Below are positions 43,257 to 51,866 of a stretch of DNA of 64,000 nucleotides, piece by piece. The translations under genes were made by a program, and so were the position numbers. Every line of letters begins with the position of its first letter. The first letter of the stretch is position 1. The stretch spans positions 211,730-275,729 of the forward strand of contig NZ_JGYQ01000015.1 in NCBI RefSeq assembly GCF_000741535.1, written 5' to 3'. The notes below the pieces were generated by a model, which saw only the letters and a program-made list of their open reading frames with translations, did no database searches and was not told the origin of the DNA. Origin of the DNA: Bifidobacterium boum (GTDB taxonomy: Bacteria > Actinomycetota > Actinomycetes > Actinomycetales > Bifidobacteriaceae).

Positions 43257-45470
43257 TCACACACGCACGGCTTCGAAGAGTACGGCTTGTGCGGGGTGCA
43301 GGCTCGGCGGACGCAGACCGTAGGTTTCGAGCGCGACCGCAGGCAGAGTCACACCGTCGGCGGTCCACCAGCCGAGCGCTGATTGCCCGTTGCCGATGCC
43401 TTCGTCGTCAAGATTCAGGCTTGCCGGCAACGGCTTGACCTGGTACGCGGCATCCGGGTCAAGACCAGGAAGATCGACCGGCGCCGCAGGGTAGGTCTGC
43501 GATGTGGTCAGCTGGGTGAACCGGTAGACGGCGTGCGAACGGTCGGCGCTGACCATGCCGTCCAAGCGTACTGCAGGATCCGCGGTATCCGCATGCACTG
43601 CCGTCCCCGTTTCGAACATCTTGCGCTGCTCTTTGTATGCACGCACCCACACGGCGAGCTTGTCCAAGTCTGCTTGCGGCTCTTTGAGCAGGTTCCATTC
43701 GATGCCCATGTGCCCGAAGAACGCCGTGGCCATGCGCATGTCCTGGCTGGTCGCGCGATGCGTTGAATGCGCCGGGCTGGCGCCCACATGCTCACCCATC
43801 ATTTCTGGCGGCACCAGCAGCGACGTGTACCGCTGGATGTCGGCTCGCTCCACAGGATCCACGCAATCGGATGTCCAGATGCGGTCAGCGTAGCGCAGAA
43901 TACCAAGGTCGATGCGGCCGCCGCCGGACGAGCAGCTTTCGATTTCGAGTCCGGGATGTGCGAGTTTCAGATCGCGGAAGATGCGATACACGGCGAGGGT
44001 CTGCTCGTGGACGGCAGGCCTGCCGGTGCGGGGGGACACCGCTTCGGTGACGAGTTTGTTGTGGTCCCACTTGATGTAGTCGATGCCCAGTTCGCCGACC
44101 AGATGGTCCATTGCGCCGAACACGTAATCGTATGCGTCCGGATTGGTCAGATCGACGACCTGCTGGGATCGTCCTTGCATCGGCAGACGGCCGGGGGTGG
44201 GGCGCAGAACCCAGTCCGGGTGGTTGCGGAACATGTCGGAGTCGGGATTGACCATTTCCGGCTCGAACCACAGGCCGAACTCCATGCCTTTGCCATGCAC
44301 GTAGTCAGCAAGCGCCTTGAGGCTTTTCTCGCCGTCGGGCCACACGTCCTGCGAGATCTGCCAGTCTCCGAGGCCGGCGGTGTCATCGCGCCGGGCGCCG
44401 AACCAGCCGTCATCCACGACGAACCGTTCCACACCGCTGTCCACGGCCTTGTCTGCGAGTCGGACAAGCGTGTCGTAGTCATGCTGGAAATACACCGCTT
44501 CCCACGTGTTCAGGATGACCGGACGCGGTTTGTTCGCAAGATTGGGGTGCTGGGCGCGCACAAACTCATGGAAACGGTGTGCGACCTCGTTTAATCCGGT
44601 GCCGAACGCGCCATACACCCATGGCGTGGTGTACTGGTCGCCATGCTCCAGCGTGATTTCCCCGCCGAATAGTTTTTCCCCGCCGCCGATCACGCCTTGT
44701 GTGTAGGGCAGACGTTCCGCGGACAGCACGCTGTTGCCGCTCCATCCGACATGCACGGAATACACGTCGCCGTGTTCGAAACCGAAACCGGGGGCGCCGG
44801 CAGTCAGGAGCAAGGACGCGTCAAAGTCGGGGCGTCCGGCCATGGAGAGCTTCTCAAAGCGGCCGACGGTGAGCGGCTGACGCTGCGGTGAGCGCTCATG
44901 CAGATGGTGACCGGTGGTGGTGAGGATCTCGACGGCCTGCTGGGGCAGGGGGTAGCCGAGTTCGATGCCGTTGACGTCCAGGGTGCCGTCGCCGAGATTG
45001 GTGACGGTGACGCACTGGCGGATCAGGCCGGAATCGGTCAGTTCGCAGGTCCAGTGCAGGGCGACTTGCTGGTCGGCGTCTTGCGCGTCGACGCTGATCA
45101 TGGAAGCGTCCTCGTTATCTCCTGCGTCGGGGCTGATGGCGGTGACGGCGAAATCGCAGAACAGTTCACGGCCATCTCGGCGGATATCGATGCGTTGCGC
45201 GCCGATCCACGCTTCGGACTGCGTGGGCAGGATGCTCGGCCATGCGGTGTTGTCCAATGCACCGGACACGCGTTGCGGTTTGAGCGCGTCATACAGGTGC
45301 ACGAGGGTTTCCGGGTGCGGCAAGGGCCGCCCCCAATGGACGAACCGGGGGAGGGCATGGCCGGGGAAAATCAGCGCGAACGCCACGTCTGCCGCGGTGT
45401 TCTCCGCGTATACCGCGGTCAGATCGGTGCCGTCGTTCGCTGTTCCGGGGATGATGGTGATGCGCGTCAT
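43257..45470 (-). CDS. aga: Alpha-galactosidase, GH36
   Basis: This retaining alpha-galactosidase removes galactose from raffinose, stachyose, melibiose and similar sugars. Its 737 residues are the family's usual length. YIKWDHNKL near 464-472 carries the nucleophile Asp, and WTSDCVDPVERADIQ near 530-545 the acid/base Asp. No signal peptide is present, so it acts on sugars after uptake. ATG 45470 has AAAGGAG five bases upstream. With the ROK regulator and ABC importer at 50-55 kb it resembles the raffinose (raf) locus of Bifidobacterium, here separated by unrelated genes. Confidence 0.95.
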   Translation of the reverse strand: MTRITIIPGTANDGTDLTAVYAENTAADVAFALIFPGHALPRFVHWGRPLPHPETLVHLYDALKPQRVSGALDNTAWPSILPTQSEAWIGAQRIDIRRDGRELFCDFAVTAISPDAGDNEDASMISVDAQDADQQVALHWTCELTDSGLIRQCVTVTNLGDGTLDVNGIELGYPLPQQAVEILTTTGHHLHERSPQRQPLTVGRFEKLSMAGRPDFDASLLLTAGAPGFGFEHGDVYSVHVGWSGNSVLSAERLPYTQGVIGGGEKLFGGEITLEHGDQYTTPWVYGAFGTGLNEVAHRFHEFVRAQHPNLANKPRPVILNTWEAVYFQHDYDTLVRLADKAVDSGVERFVVDDGWFGARRDDTAGLGDWQISQDVWPDGEKSLKALADYVHGKGMEFGLWFEPEMVNPDSDMFRNHPDWVLRPTPGRLPMQGRSQQVVDLTNPDAYDYVFGAMDHLVGELGIDYIKWDHNKLVTEAVSPRTGRPAVHEQTLAVYRIFRDLKLAHPGLEIESCSSGGGRIDLGILRYADRIWTSDCVDPVERADIQRYTSLLVPPEMMGEHVGASPAHSTHRATSQDMRMATAFFGHMGIEWNLLKEPQADLDKLAVWVRAYKEQRKMFETGTAVHADTADPAVRLDGMVSADRSHAVYRFTQLTTSQTYPAAPVDLPGLDPDAAYQVKPLPASLNLDDEGIGNGQSALGWWTADGVTLPAVALETYGLRPPSLHPAQAVLFEAVRV

Positions 45471-45825
45471 TGCACTCCTTTGGTCCGTGAAGTTTTGTCG
45501 TTCCTTCGCTGTGCCGGTTCGGCGCGTTTCCTCTTGCCCCACACCGTGCCGACATCGTTGGTTGTATGGTATGTGTTCCCGTTTTCCTTGTCTTCGGACG
45601 CGTGTCGCTTGCATTGCGCAAGAAAAACGGGGGTTTCCGGGAAGTGTTGAAGGAAACGGGGGTGTTGAAGGAAACGGGGGTGTTGAAGGAAACGATGGCA
45701 TCGGGAGACAACACAAGCGTCGGGAAACCGACGTGGAACGAGGGCGTTGTATGGCTTCCGGGCGCGCTACAGTTGGTGCCGACCGTGTCGTATTCATGCG
45801 CGCGAGAAAGCGGGAAAGGGCACCT
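45471..45825. promoter_or_regulatory. aga-TSUP divergent spacer
   Basis: This 355-bp gap contains an 18-bp tandem repeat (separate entry) and a short inverted motif CTTGCATTGCGCAAG at 45608-45622 that might be a regulator site. No confident promoter was found for either gene. Open frames cross the whole gap on both strands. Confidence 0.45.
45644..45697. repeat. Three tandem copies of an 18-bp unit
   Basis: The unit GTGTTGAAGGAAACGGGG occurs at 45644-45661 and 45662-45679, then a third copy with changes at its end at 45680-45697. Its length keeps all six reading frames open. On the minus strand it would read PFPSTP repeated. Confidence 0.9.
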
Positions 45826-46671
45826 ATGGCGTATTCCAGCACACAGGATCATGATGCACTCGGGGGTAATCTTGTTCGTCGTGTGGCGGTGCTGGCGATG
45901 GTGGGTGTGCTGTCGGGCCTGATGTCCGGTCTGTTCGGCATCGGCGGCGGCACGATTATCGTACCGGCGTTGGTCTGGCTTGGCTTGACACAACGCCATG
46001 CGGTCGCCACCTCGCTGGCCGCGATCATTCCGACCGCCATCGCCGGCGTGATTTCGTACGCGCAATCCGGACATGTGGACTGGATCGCCGCGCTGCTGCT
46101 CGCCTGCGGCACAATCGTCGGAGCGCAACTTGGCAGCTGGCTGCTGTCGCGATTGCCGGAAATGGTGTTGCGCTGGGCGTTCGCGGCATTTCTCGTATTC
46201 GTGATTGTTTCGCAGATTGTCGGCACGCCGTCGCGTGACGGTACGATTCACATGACGTTCCTGACCGGCGCTCTGCTGATGCTCCTCGGCATCTTCGTAG
46301 GCACGCTCTCCGGCCTGCTTGGTATCGGTGGCGGGGCGATTGTCGTTCCGGCGTTGTCGTTGGCGTTCGGCGCGAGCGACCTGGTGGCCCGCGGCACGTC
46401 ATTGCTCATGATGATTCCGAACGCCATCGCCGGCAGCGTCGCGAATGTCCGGCGTGGCTTGGTCAACCTGCGTGACGGCCTGATCATCGGCGTGGTCGCG
46501 GCATGTCTGACCCCCGTCGGCGCGTGGATCGCCGGTTCAATCAGCGCTCGCTTGGGCGCGAACCTGTTCGCCGTCTACCTGTGCGTGATCGGCGTGCGTT
46601 CCATCTGGGCCGCGATCAAAGTGACGCCGGCGCTCGCCGACCGGCTCCCGCACCGCAAGTCCGGGCGCTGA
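45826..46671 (+). CDS. TSUP-family (TauE/SafE) membrane transporter
   Basis: The 281-residue protein has about eight helices built as two related halves. Each half starts with the family glycine motif, GLMSGLFGIGGGTIIVPAL and GTLSGLLGIGGGAIVVPAL. The family moves sulfur-containing or organic anions such as sulfite, sulfonates and sulfoacetate; the substrate here is unknown. ATG 45826 has GGGAAAGGG upstream. The frame continues far upstream through the repeat and over aga, but that part is not coding in my view. Confidence 0.9.
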   Translation: MAYSSTQDHDALGGNLVRRVAVLAMVGVLSGLMSGLFGIGGGTIIVPALVWLGLTQRHAVATSLAAIIPTAIAGVISYAQSGHVDWIAALLLACGTIVGAQLGSWLLSRLPEMVLRWAFAAFLVFVIVSQIVGTPSRDGTIHMTFLTGALLMLLGIFVGTLSGLLGIGGGAIVVPALSLAFGASDLVARGTSLLMMIPNAIAGSVANVRRGLVNLRDGLIIGVVAACLTPVGAWIAGSISARLGANLFAVYLCVIGVRSIWAAIKVTPALADRLPHRKSGR

Positions 46672-46696
46672 CAGCAATCGTCCGCACAGGCGGCGC

Positions 46697-47404
46697 TTAC
46701 CTTCCGGCCCGCTCCACGAGCCTCGCCAGCTGTACCCGGTTCATGCTCAGGCGTTCGCTGGCACTGGACAGATGCGCTTTGACCGTGCGTTCGGAAATGA
46801 ACATCCGTTCGGCGATTTCCTGATTGCTCATGCCTTGCGCGGCCAAAATCACGGTTTCCCGCTCCCGTTCGGGCAGGCTGTCGAGCATGCCTCGTGCTTC
46901 GTCTTCGCGGGCGTTGAGCCGTGTGCTCGCCATATCGTCCAGCAGCTGGCGTTGTGCGGCTTGATTGAATTGCGGTTCGCCGTCGCGCACGGCGAGAATC
47001 CGTTCGATGATGGTTTGTGGAGCATCGGTTTTGGAAACGAAACCTTCCGCTCCCATTTCCACAGCGCGCTCCACTGTGCGTTGCGGGCTGAGTGAGGTGA
47101 GGATCAGCACATGCGTGCCCGGGCTGACGTGTCGCACACGGTCGGTGGCTTCGATCCCGTCCATGGCGGGCATGTCGATGTCCATGAGCATGACATCAGG
47201 GTGGTCGCGTTCGGCTGCGGCAACGGCCTGCACGCCGTCCGCGCAGGTGTCGAGTACGCGAATCCGGCCGCGGGAATAGTCCTGCAGGATCAACGCCATG
47301 GTCTGGCAGATCATGGGGTCGTCATCGGCGATAATCACAGTTACCGGGGCTTCGCCGCCCGCCGCCGCATCATCTGGCTGTTCCGTTTTCTCTTGTGTCC
47401 GCAC
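46697..47404 (-). CDS. NarL/FixJ-family response regulator
   Basis: The 235-residue regulator has an N-terminal receiver domain (VIIADDDPMICQ; phospho-acceptor Asp in VMLMDIDMPAMDG near 73-78; Lys in GFVSKTDAPQ) and a C-terminal LuxR-type helix-turn-helix (QGMSNQEIAERMFISERTVK, about 190-209). The start is GTG 47404, with GGAG close upstream. It follows the histidine kinase gene by 54 bp on the same strand and is its likely partner. Confidence 0.93.
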   Translation of the reverse strand: MRTQEKTEQPDDAAAGGEAPVTVIIADDDPMICQTMALILQDYSRGRIRVLDTCADGVQAVAAAERDHPDVMLMDIDMPAMDGIEATDRVRHVSPGTHVLILTSLSPQRTVERAVEMGAEGFVSKTDAPQTIIERILAVRDGEPQFNQAAQRQLLDDMASTRLNAREDEARGMLDSLPERERETVILAAQGMSNQEIAERMFISERTVKAHLSSASERLSMNRVQLARLVERAGR

Positions 47405-47458
47405 GGCTCCATGATACCGGGAACGCTGTCTGTGCGTGTGGGGAGGGGGAAGGGACGG

Positions 47459-49141
47459 CTACTGATTTGCATTGAGAATCCTTGACGGGAAAGCCGCGTC
47501 AAGATGGAAGACGCCGCGCTTGTCGCTTCCCCAGGTACAGGTGCCGCCGACCGCAGCCACGCGTTCGCGGATACCACGCAAACCGTTGCCGCCCACGGGC
47601 TTGTCTGCGATGTTGCGCCCACTATCGCCGGTATGTTCCGGCATTTGGGCGCCGGTGGGATTGCTGATATGCACGCCGATGCCGTGCCCGGCGGAACAGG
47701 TGACCTCCAGCTCGATGGGCTGTCCTGGAGCGTGCCGCCGTGCATTGGTGAGTCCTTCTTGAACGGTACGGTAGGCGATTTTCGCGATATCCGGGTGGAT
47801 GGCACCCATGTCCTGGATGTCAATCCATGTGTCGATGTGCGCGCCCGCGGCTTTCGCATCGGCGATCAGGCCGCTTAATGATTCACGTGACAGTGACGTG
47901 GTGCCGTCCGGCTCGAGTGTTTGCCGGGCTTTGTTCGGGTTGTGCAGCAGGTCGATGATGCTGTGTGCTTCATCCAACGCCCCTGCCGCCTGTTTGCGGA
48001 TGTCCTCGGCGCGCTGTGCGATGTCATGCAGCTGCCGGTCGGTGATATTTCCGGCCTCGAGTGTCCCGCATTGCACTTGCAAGGCTGAGGCGTTGACTGC
48101 GATAAGCGACAGGCTGTGTGCGAGTGTGTCATGCGCTTCTGTGGCGATCGCGTCTGCCAGTTGCTGGTTGGCGAGGTCGGATTGCAGCATTTGCGCGCGA
48201 TTTTGCTGCTGTGCCGCCTGCCGTTGGGCGCGTTGGGCGCGTGAAGTGTTGCGGTTCGCCACACCGACAATCGCTGCGATGGCGATGGATATCACGGCGA
48301 GGAGCAGCCCTGACCACAGCATGCCCGGTTGGCTTGCCGCGTGGACGACACGTCCCTGATCATTGGTGCTGGACAGCATAGTGCCGATGATGGAATATTG
48401 GGCGGGCATTAGGGCGTCGCGCAGGCGGGAGATGACGGTGGCCGCGCTGCTGAGCGCGATGAGTTCGTAGAGGCGGCGATCCGGGTCGCGTCGGGCGATC
48501 AGTGCGCTCTGCGCCATGAGCGCTGTTAGCGGGCTGATCGGCAGACATATGGTTACGATGGCGACAATCAGGCATACGAATTCAGGTTTTTCGTCGCGTT
48601 TGCGCAGTAGGAGCGGCAGCGCTGCGCCGGCAACCAACCCGATGAGCGACCAGAACATGCCGATATCGCTGTGCCACGCGGACATGCCCTCATAGATGAA
48701 CGCCGGTTGTACAAGCCCGCAGGCGATTGCGCATGCGAGCATCACCGTTGTAATAGTGACGCGGCGGGGCTTCCCGTTGCCGGGTGCGCCCGTATCGGTC
48801 CTTCCGGCTTGCTGCCGGGGTGTCGTGTATGGCTGCTGCGGCACATACGGTTGCGATGATTGTGGCGGTTGCGGCTGCTGAGGCTGCGCTGGCCGTTGAA
48901 ACCGCCAGGGTTGCTGTGTCGCATACGGCTGCTGGTACTGGTATGTGCCCTGGAATGAGCCTTGGAATGGGCCGCCGCTGTATCCGTATCCTTGTCCGCC
49001 GCATGATGCCCGGTATCCGGCATGTGTGGGCGCCGCAGCGGAAGGCGCCTGGGGTGTTCCGATGGTGCTGTCCGTTCCTGTGATTCCTGCGCCCATCCGT
49101 TTGCCGGGCTCGCCGCTCGGACGCCCTCCTGCTTCACTCAT
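47459..49141 (-). CDS. NarL-type sensor histidine kinase with Gln/Pro-rich N-terminus
   Basis: The sensor kinase has 560 residues. The first 130 or so are Gln, Tyr, Pro and Gly rich (YQQPYATQQPWRFQRPAQPQ) and probably disordered. Five or six membrane helices follow without a sizeable external domain. A HisKA_3 dimerisation domain then has the phospho-acceptor in EAHDTLAHSLSL near 335, and an ATPase domain ends GGNGLRGIRERVAAVGGTC. The signal is unknown. GTG 49159 is an alternative start six codons upstream. Confidence 0.92.
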   Translation of the reverse strand: MSEAGGRPSGEPGKRMGAGITGTDSTIGTPQAPSAAAPTHAGYRASCGGQGYGYSGGPFQGSFQGTYQYQQPYATQQPWRFQRPAQPQQPQPPQSSQPYVPQQPYTTPRQQAGRTDTGAPGNGKPRRVTITTVMLACAIACGLVQPAFIYEGMSAWHSDIGMFWSLIGLVAGAALPLLLRKRDEKPEFVCLIVAIVTICLPISPLTALMAQSALIARRDPDRRLYELIALSSAATVISRLRDALMPAQYSIIGTMLSSTNDQGRVVHAASQPGMLWSGLLLAVISIAIAAIVGVANRNTSRAQRAQRQAAQQQNRAQMLQSDLANQQLADAIATEAHDTLAHSLSLIAVNASALQVQCGTLEAGNITDRQLHDIAQRAEDIRKQAAGALDEAHSIIDLLHNPNKARQTLEPDGTTSLSRESLSGLIADAKAAGAHIDTWIDIQDMGAIHPDIAKIAYRTVQEGLTNARRHAPGQPIELEVTCSAGHGIGVHISNPTGAQMPEHTGDSGRNIADKPVGGNGLRGIRERVAAVGGTCTWGSDKRGVFHLDAAFPSRILNANQ

Positions 49142-49282
49142 GCCGCCCACTGTACTCACATGATTATCTCGCGGCTATTGTCCTTTCGGGTATACCGGTA
49201 CGGCCTGTCGTACACTTTCCACTTCTTTCCGCAGCCCGTAGCGTGGGGATTGTCCTGATCGGAAGAGAAAAGCGAGGATGAC

Positions 49283-50188
49283 ATGGACAACAATCAGCAG
49301 CTTGAGCCGCAGTCGTATGACGGCTCTCAGCCCGTATACACGCCGCAACAGCAGGCGGCTCCTACGATGCCGGCGACTCCTGGGGGAACGCTCCCGCCGA
49401 ACACCGTATATCCTCAGCCTGCGCCGGGCGATAACCCGGGTGGAGACCGTCCGCGCAAGTTGAGCGCCGCCGCTGTTACCGGTCTGGTGCTCGGCATCAT
49501 CGGCATTGTGTTCAGTTTCATCCCGATTATCAATAATGTCGCGTTCATTCTTGGCGTGATCGGTCTGGTGCTCGGCATCATTGGCTTGGTGGCGACCAAG
49601 CGTGACGGCAAGCGTCGCGGCAGGGGACTCGCAATCGCAGCGGTTATTCTGACGATTTTGGCGATGGTGATTACGCTGGTGATGCAGCAGGCGACTGGTA
49701 AGGCGCTTGATGATGCGCTTGGCACGTCTTCCACCACGTCCCAGTCGGCTTCGTCCGATGCGAAAAAGAGCGGCGGCGAATCGTCGTCTTCCTCTGCGGC
49801 GGCGTCCGGGGCGCAGGACACGGAGGGCGATCTTGACAAGCTTCACGTGAAAATCGTGTCCGCCGCCAAGTCCGGGGCTGATTACAACGGTCAGCCGACC
49901 GTGCTGGTGACCTACGAGTGGACGAACAACACCGACAAGAACCAGGTGTTCTCGGTGGCGACGTCCGCGAAGGCGTTCCAGAATGGCAAGGAGCTTGACA
50001 TGGCGATCTACACGGAAGCGCCGGCCGGCTACGATTCCAATGCAAGCCTTCAGGAGGTGCAGCCCGGCGCCACCCAGCAGGTGAGCGTTGGCTATGTGCT
50101 TCAGGACGATTCGCCGGTGGATGTCGAAGTGAGCGGCACCCTTGATCTCTCGGGTGCCAAGGTTTCGCACACCTACCAGTTGCAGTAG
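49283..50188 (+). CDS. DUF5067 domain membrane protein
   Basis: The 301-residue product has a cytosolic Gln/Pro-rich N-terminus of about 55 residues. A DUF4190-like membrane pair contains an internal repeat (VTGLVLGIIGIVFSF and VIGLVLGIIGLVATK), and a further helix follows (GLAIAAVILTILAMVITLVM). After a Ser-rich linker comes an extracytoplasmic immunoglobulin-like DUF5067 domain (about 175-301) with TVLVTYEWTNNTDKNQVFS. GAGGA precedes the ATG. It diverges from the histidine kinase gene, whose disordered N-terminus has a similar composition. The function is unknown; a cell-surface or stress-sensing role is possible. Confidence 0.85.
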   Translation: MDNNQQLEPQSYDGSQPVYTPQQQAAPTMPATPGGTLPPNTVYPQPAPGDNPGGDRPRKLSAAAVTGLVLGIIGIVFSFIPIINNVAFILGVIGLVLGIIGLVATKRDGKRRGRGLAIAAVILTILAMVITLVMQQATGKALDDALGTSSTTSQSASSDAKKSGGESSSSSAAASGAQDTEGDLDKLHVKIVSAAKSGADYNGQPTVLVTYEWTNNTDKNQVFSVATSAKAFQNGKELDMAIYTEAPAGYDSNASLQEVQPGATQQVSVGYVLQDDSPVDVEVSGTLDLSGAKVSHTYQLQ

Positions 50189-50193
50189 ATGGT

Positions 50194-50236
50194 ACGGGCC
50201 TGTGCGGCCGGTGGTCTGTCGGCTGCACAGGCCCGT
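50194..50236 (+). terminator. Terminator after the DUF5067 gene
   Basis: Perfect 12-bp arms ACGGGCCTGTGC / GCACAGGCCCGT lie at 50194-50205 and 50225-50236, six bases past the stop. Confidence 0.8.
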
Positions 50237-50241
50237 CATCG

Positions 50242-50259
50242 TGTGAGGATTGGCTCACA
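50242..50259. repeat. Palindromic element TGTGAG-N6-CTCACA (copy 2)
   Basis: This differs from the element at 38824-38841 by one base in the spacer (GATTGG) and likewise lies between convergent genes. Confidence 0.55.
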
Positions 50260-50316
50260 AACCGACCGGTAGAAACACGATTCCGCTTGTTTGGCCGGCC
50301 CTATACAGCCCGTTGT

Positions 50317-50332
50317 GTGAGTGAATCCTCAC
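50317..50332. repeat. Inverted copy of the GTGAGGATT...CTCAC element
   Basis: GTGAGTGAATCCTCAC is the reverse orientation of the element 58 bp upstream. Together the two copies could pair into one long stem covering the gap between the DUF5067 and ROK genes. Confidence 0.5.
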
Positions 50333-50390
50333 CAACAGCCTGTGAAATACATGGGGCACGATTGGCAGCGCGCGCCATAGCCACCCCGCC

Positions 50391-51632
50391 TCACCCGATA
50401 TATCGTGCGATCGCCCGTGCGGCCGCGGCTTTCGCCCAGCTTTCCCAAGAGAAGTCAAGGATTTCGAAGTCGACGGTCGCCGCCTGACTGGGGCGATACC
50501 AGTTGATGCCGCTTCGAATCGATTCTTGGTTCATTTTCGCGAGGAACGATGATTCCCCGCTGATCAGCACTTTCGACGGCATCGCGAAGTTCGCGACCAT
50601 AGACACCAACACGCCAAGGCGGAAGCACAGGCGGTTGAGCAGCTGTCGCGCCTGCGCGGTCCCTTCCTGTGCGTCGGCGGCGAACTGGTCGAAGGTGACC
50701 ATATGCCCCACCAAGGCCGAATACTCCTCGGCCAAGGAATCATTAGTCAGACATTGCGAACAGCCGGTATGCCCCGCATAGCAGCGCGGTCCCTCCGGGT
50801 CGACAAGAATATGTCCTGCCAGACCGTAACTTTTGTCCGGATAATCCACAGGCATCCCGTCTTCTGCAAGCGAATACCCGACGCCCGCCCCAATGGTGAC
50901 CACCGCAAACCGCCGCACGCCGATTCCCGCCCCGAACCAGCTTTCATACTGCAATAACGAATCCAGATCATTGAACACCGCCGTCGGCAGTCCGCCGGTC
51001 TGTTCAATCGCCCCGGCGGCATCAACCCTGCCGTCCCAATGCAAGAACGGCGCATACGTCACATACCGGTCATCCTCGGCATGCCCGCCAAAACTCAGCC
51101 CGACAGCCACTGGACTGGGGGTGATGGCCCGGCGGTAATCCTGGATCGCGCTGCCGATCAGCGTGGCAACATCCTGCGGTTTGGTGGATTCAAGCGTAAG
51201 CGTGCGACATGGCCCGACCGGCCGACACAGTGCGTCAACAGCCACAATACTGACCTCGGAACCGTGGATGTTGACGCCGAGGAAGGTGCGCTCGCCTGCC
51301 CGCAGGCGCAGATTGGTCTGGGGGCGCCCTCGTTTTTCGCGCGGTTCTTTCGGGGTGAAGCCCTGTGGAAGTTTGCCTTGTTCCGTCGCATCGTCGGGGA
51401 GTTCCTCAATGACGCCTTCATATATCAAATCGCTGGTGATGCGCGATAATGCACCTTGCGACACCCCTAGGAGTTGCGCGAGTGTCGTGCGTGCGATGGG
51501 GCCGTATTGTGCGATGGCGCGAGCCACCCGGTGGGTTTGCGGGGAGCCGGTGAACCATTGGATATCCGTTGTCTGCCTGTTGTCATCGTCTGATTCCGCG
51601 GATTTCTGCGCATCTGTCGCGTATGCTGTCAT
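50391..51632 (-). CDS. ROK-family transcriptional regulator
   Basis: The 413-residue protein has an N-terminal winged helix-turn-helix (RTTLAQLLGVSQGALSRITS, about 52-71) fused to a ROK sugar-kinase-like domain with the zinc motif CYAGHTGCSQC near 288-298. It probably binds a sugar and represses the divergent ABC importer. ATG 51632 has AAGGAG six bases upstream; the frame extends to 51761 but crosses the promoter region. In Bifidobacterium breve the raffinose locus is controlled by a ROK regulator, so this may be the equivalent (inference). Confidence 0.93.
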   Translation of the reverse strand: MTAYATDAQKSAESDDDNRQTTDIQWFTGSPQTHRVARAIAQYGPIARTTLAQLLGVSQGALSRITSDLIYEGVIEELPDDATEQGKLPQGFTPKEPREKRGRPQTNLRLRAGERTFLGVNIHGSEVSIVAVDALCRPVGPCRTLTLESTKPQDVATLIGSAIQDYRRAITPSPVAVGLSFGGHAEDDRYVTYAPFLHWDGRVDAAGAIEQTGGLPTAVFNDLDSLLQYESWFGAGIGVRRFAVVTIGAGVGYSLAEDGMPVDYPDKSYGLAGHILVDPEGPRCYAGHTGCSQCLTNDSLAEEYSALVGHMVTFDQFAADAQEGTAQARQLLNRLCFRLGVLVSMVANFAMPSKVLISGESSFLAKMNQESIRSGINWYRPSQAATVDFEILDFSWESWAKAAAARAIARYIG

Positions 51633-51866
51633 CGCTGCTCCTTGCCTATGTGCTGCCGCCGGCGCGCGAGGATACGACCCTGTTCTCATTGCCTCGCATC
51701 TGGTATCTTGTATTTTCTTTCTCAATACATAAAAATACCGTGTTTTTCTTTCCTCATGCAAGAGGCGCGCAGGGGCTGGGAATGAAATCCATGTTCACGT
51801 ATGCTCGGAACCACAAACAAAGCCGCAGCGATGGTGTTGTGGTGCGGAAGAGGCAAAGGAGTCTTC
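51633..51866. promoter_or_regulatory. Divergent control region of the ROK gene and ABC importer
   Basis: The centre (51700-51750) is strikingly AT-rich for this genome. It contains GTATTTT at 51710-51716 and its inverse AAAATAC at 51732-51738, a candidate regulator-binding pair. AAAGGAG at 51855-51861 is the ribosome site of the binding-protein gene. A specific -35/-10 set cannot be fixed. Confidence 0.5.

Noticed and set aside
44965..45825. N-terminal extension of the TSUP transporter through the minisatellite
   Set aside because: The conserved protein starts at 45826 with a good ribosome site; the upstream part overlaps aga antisense and is low complexity.
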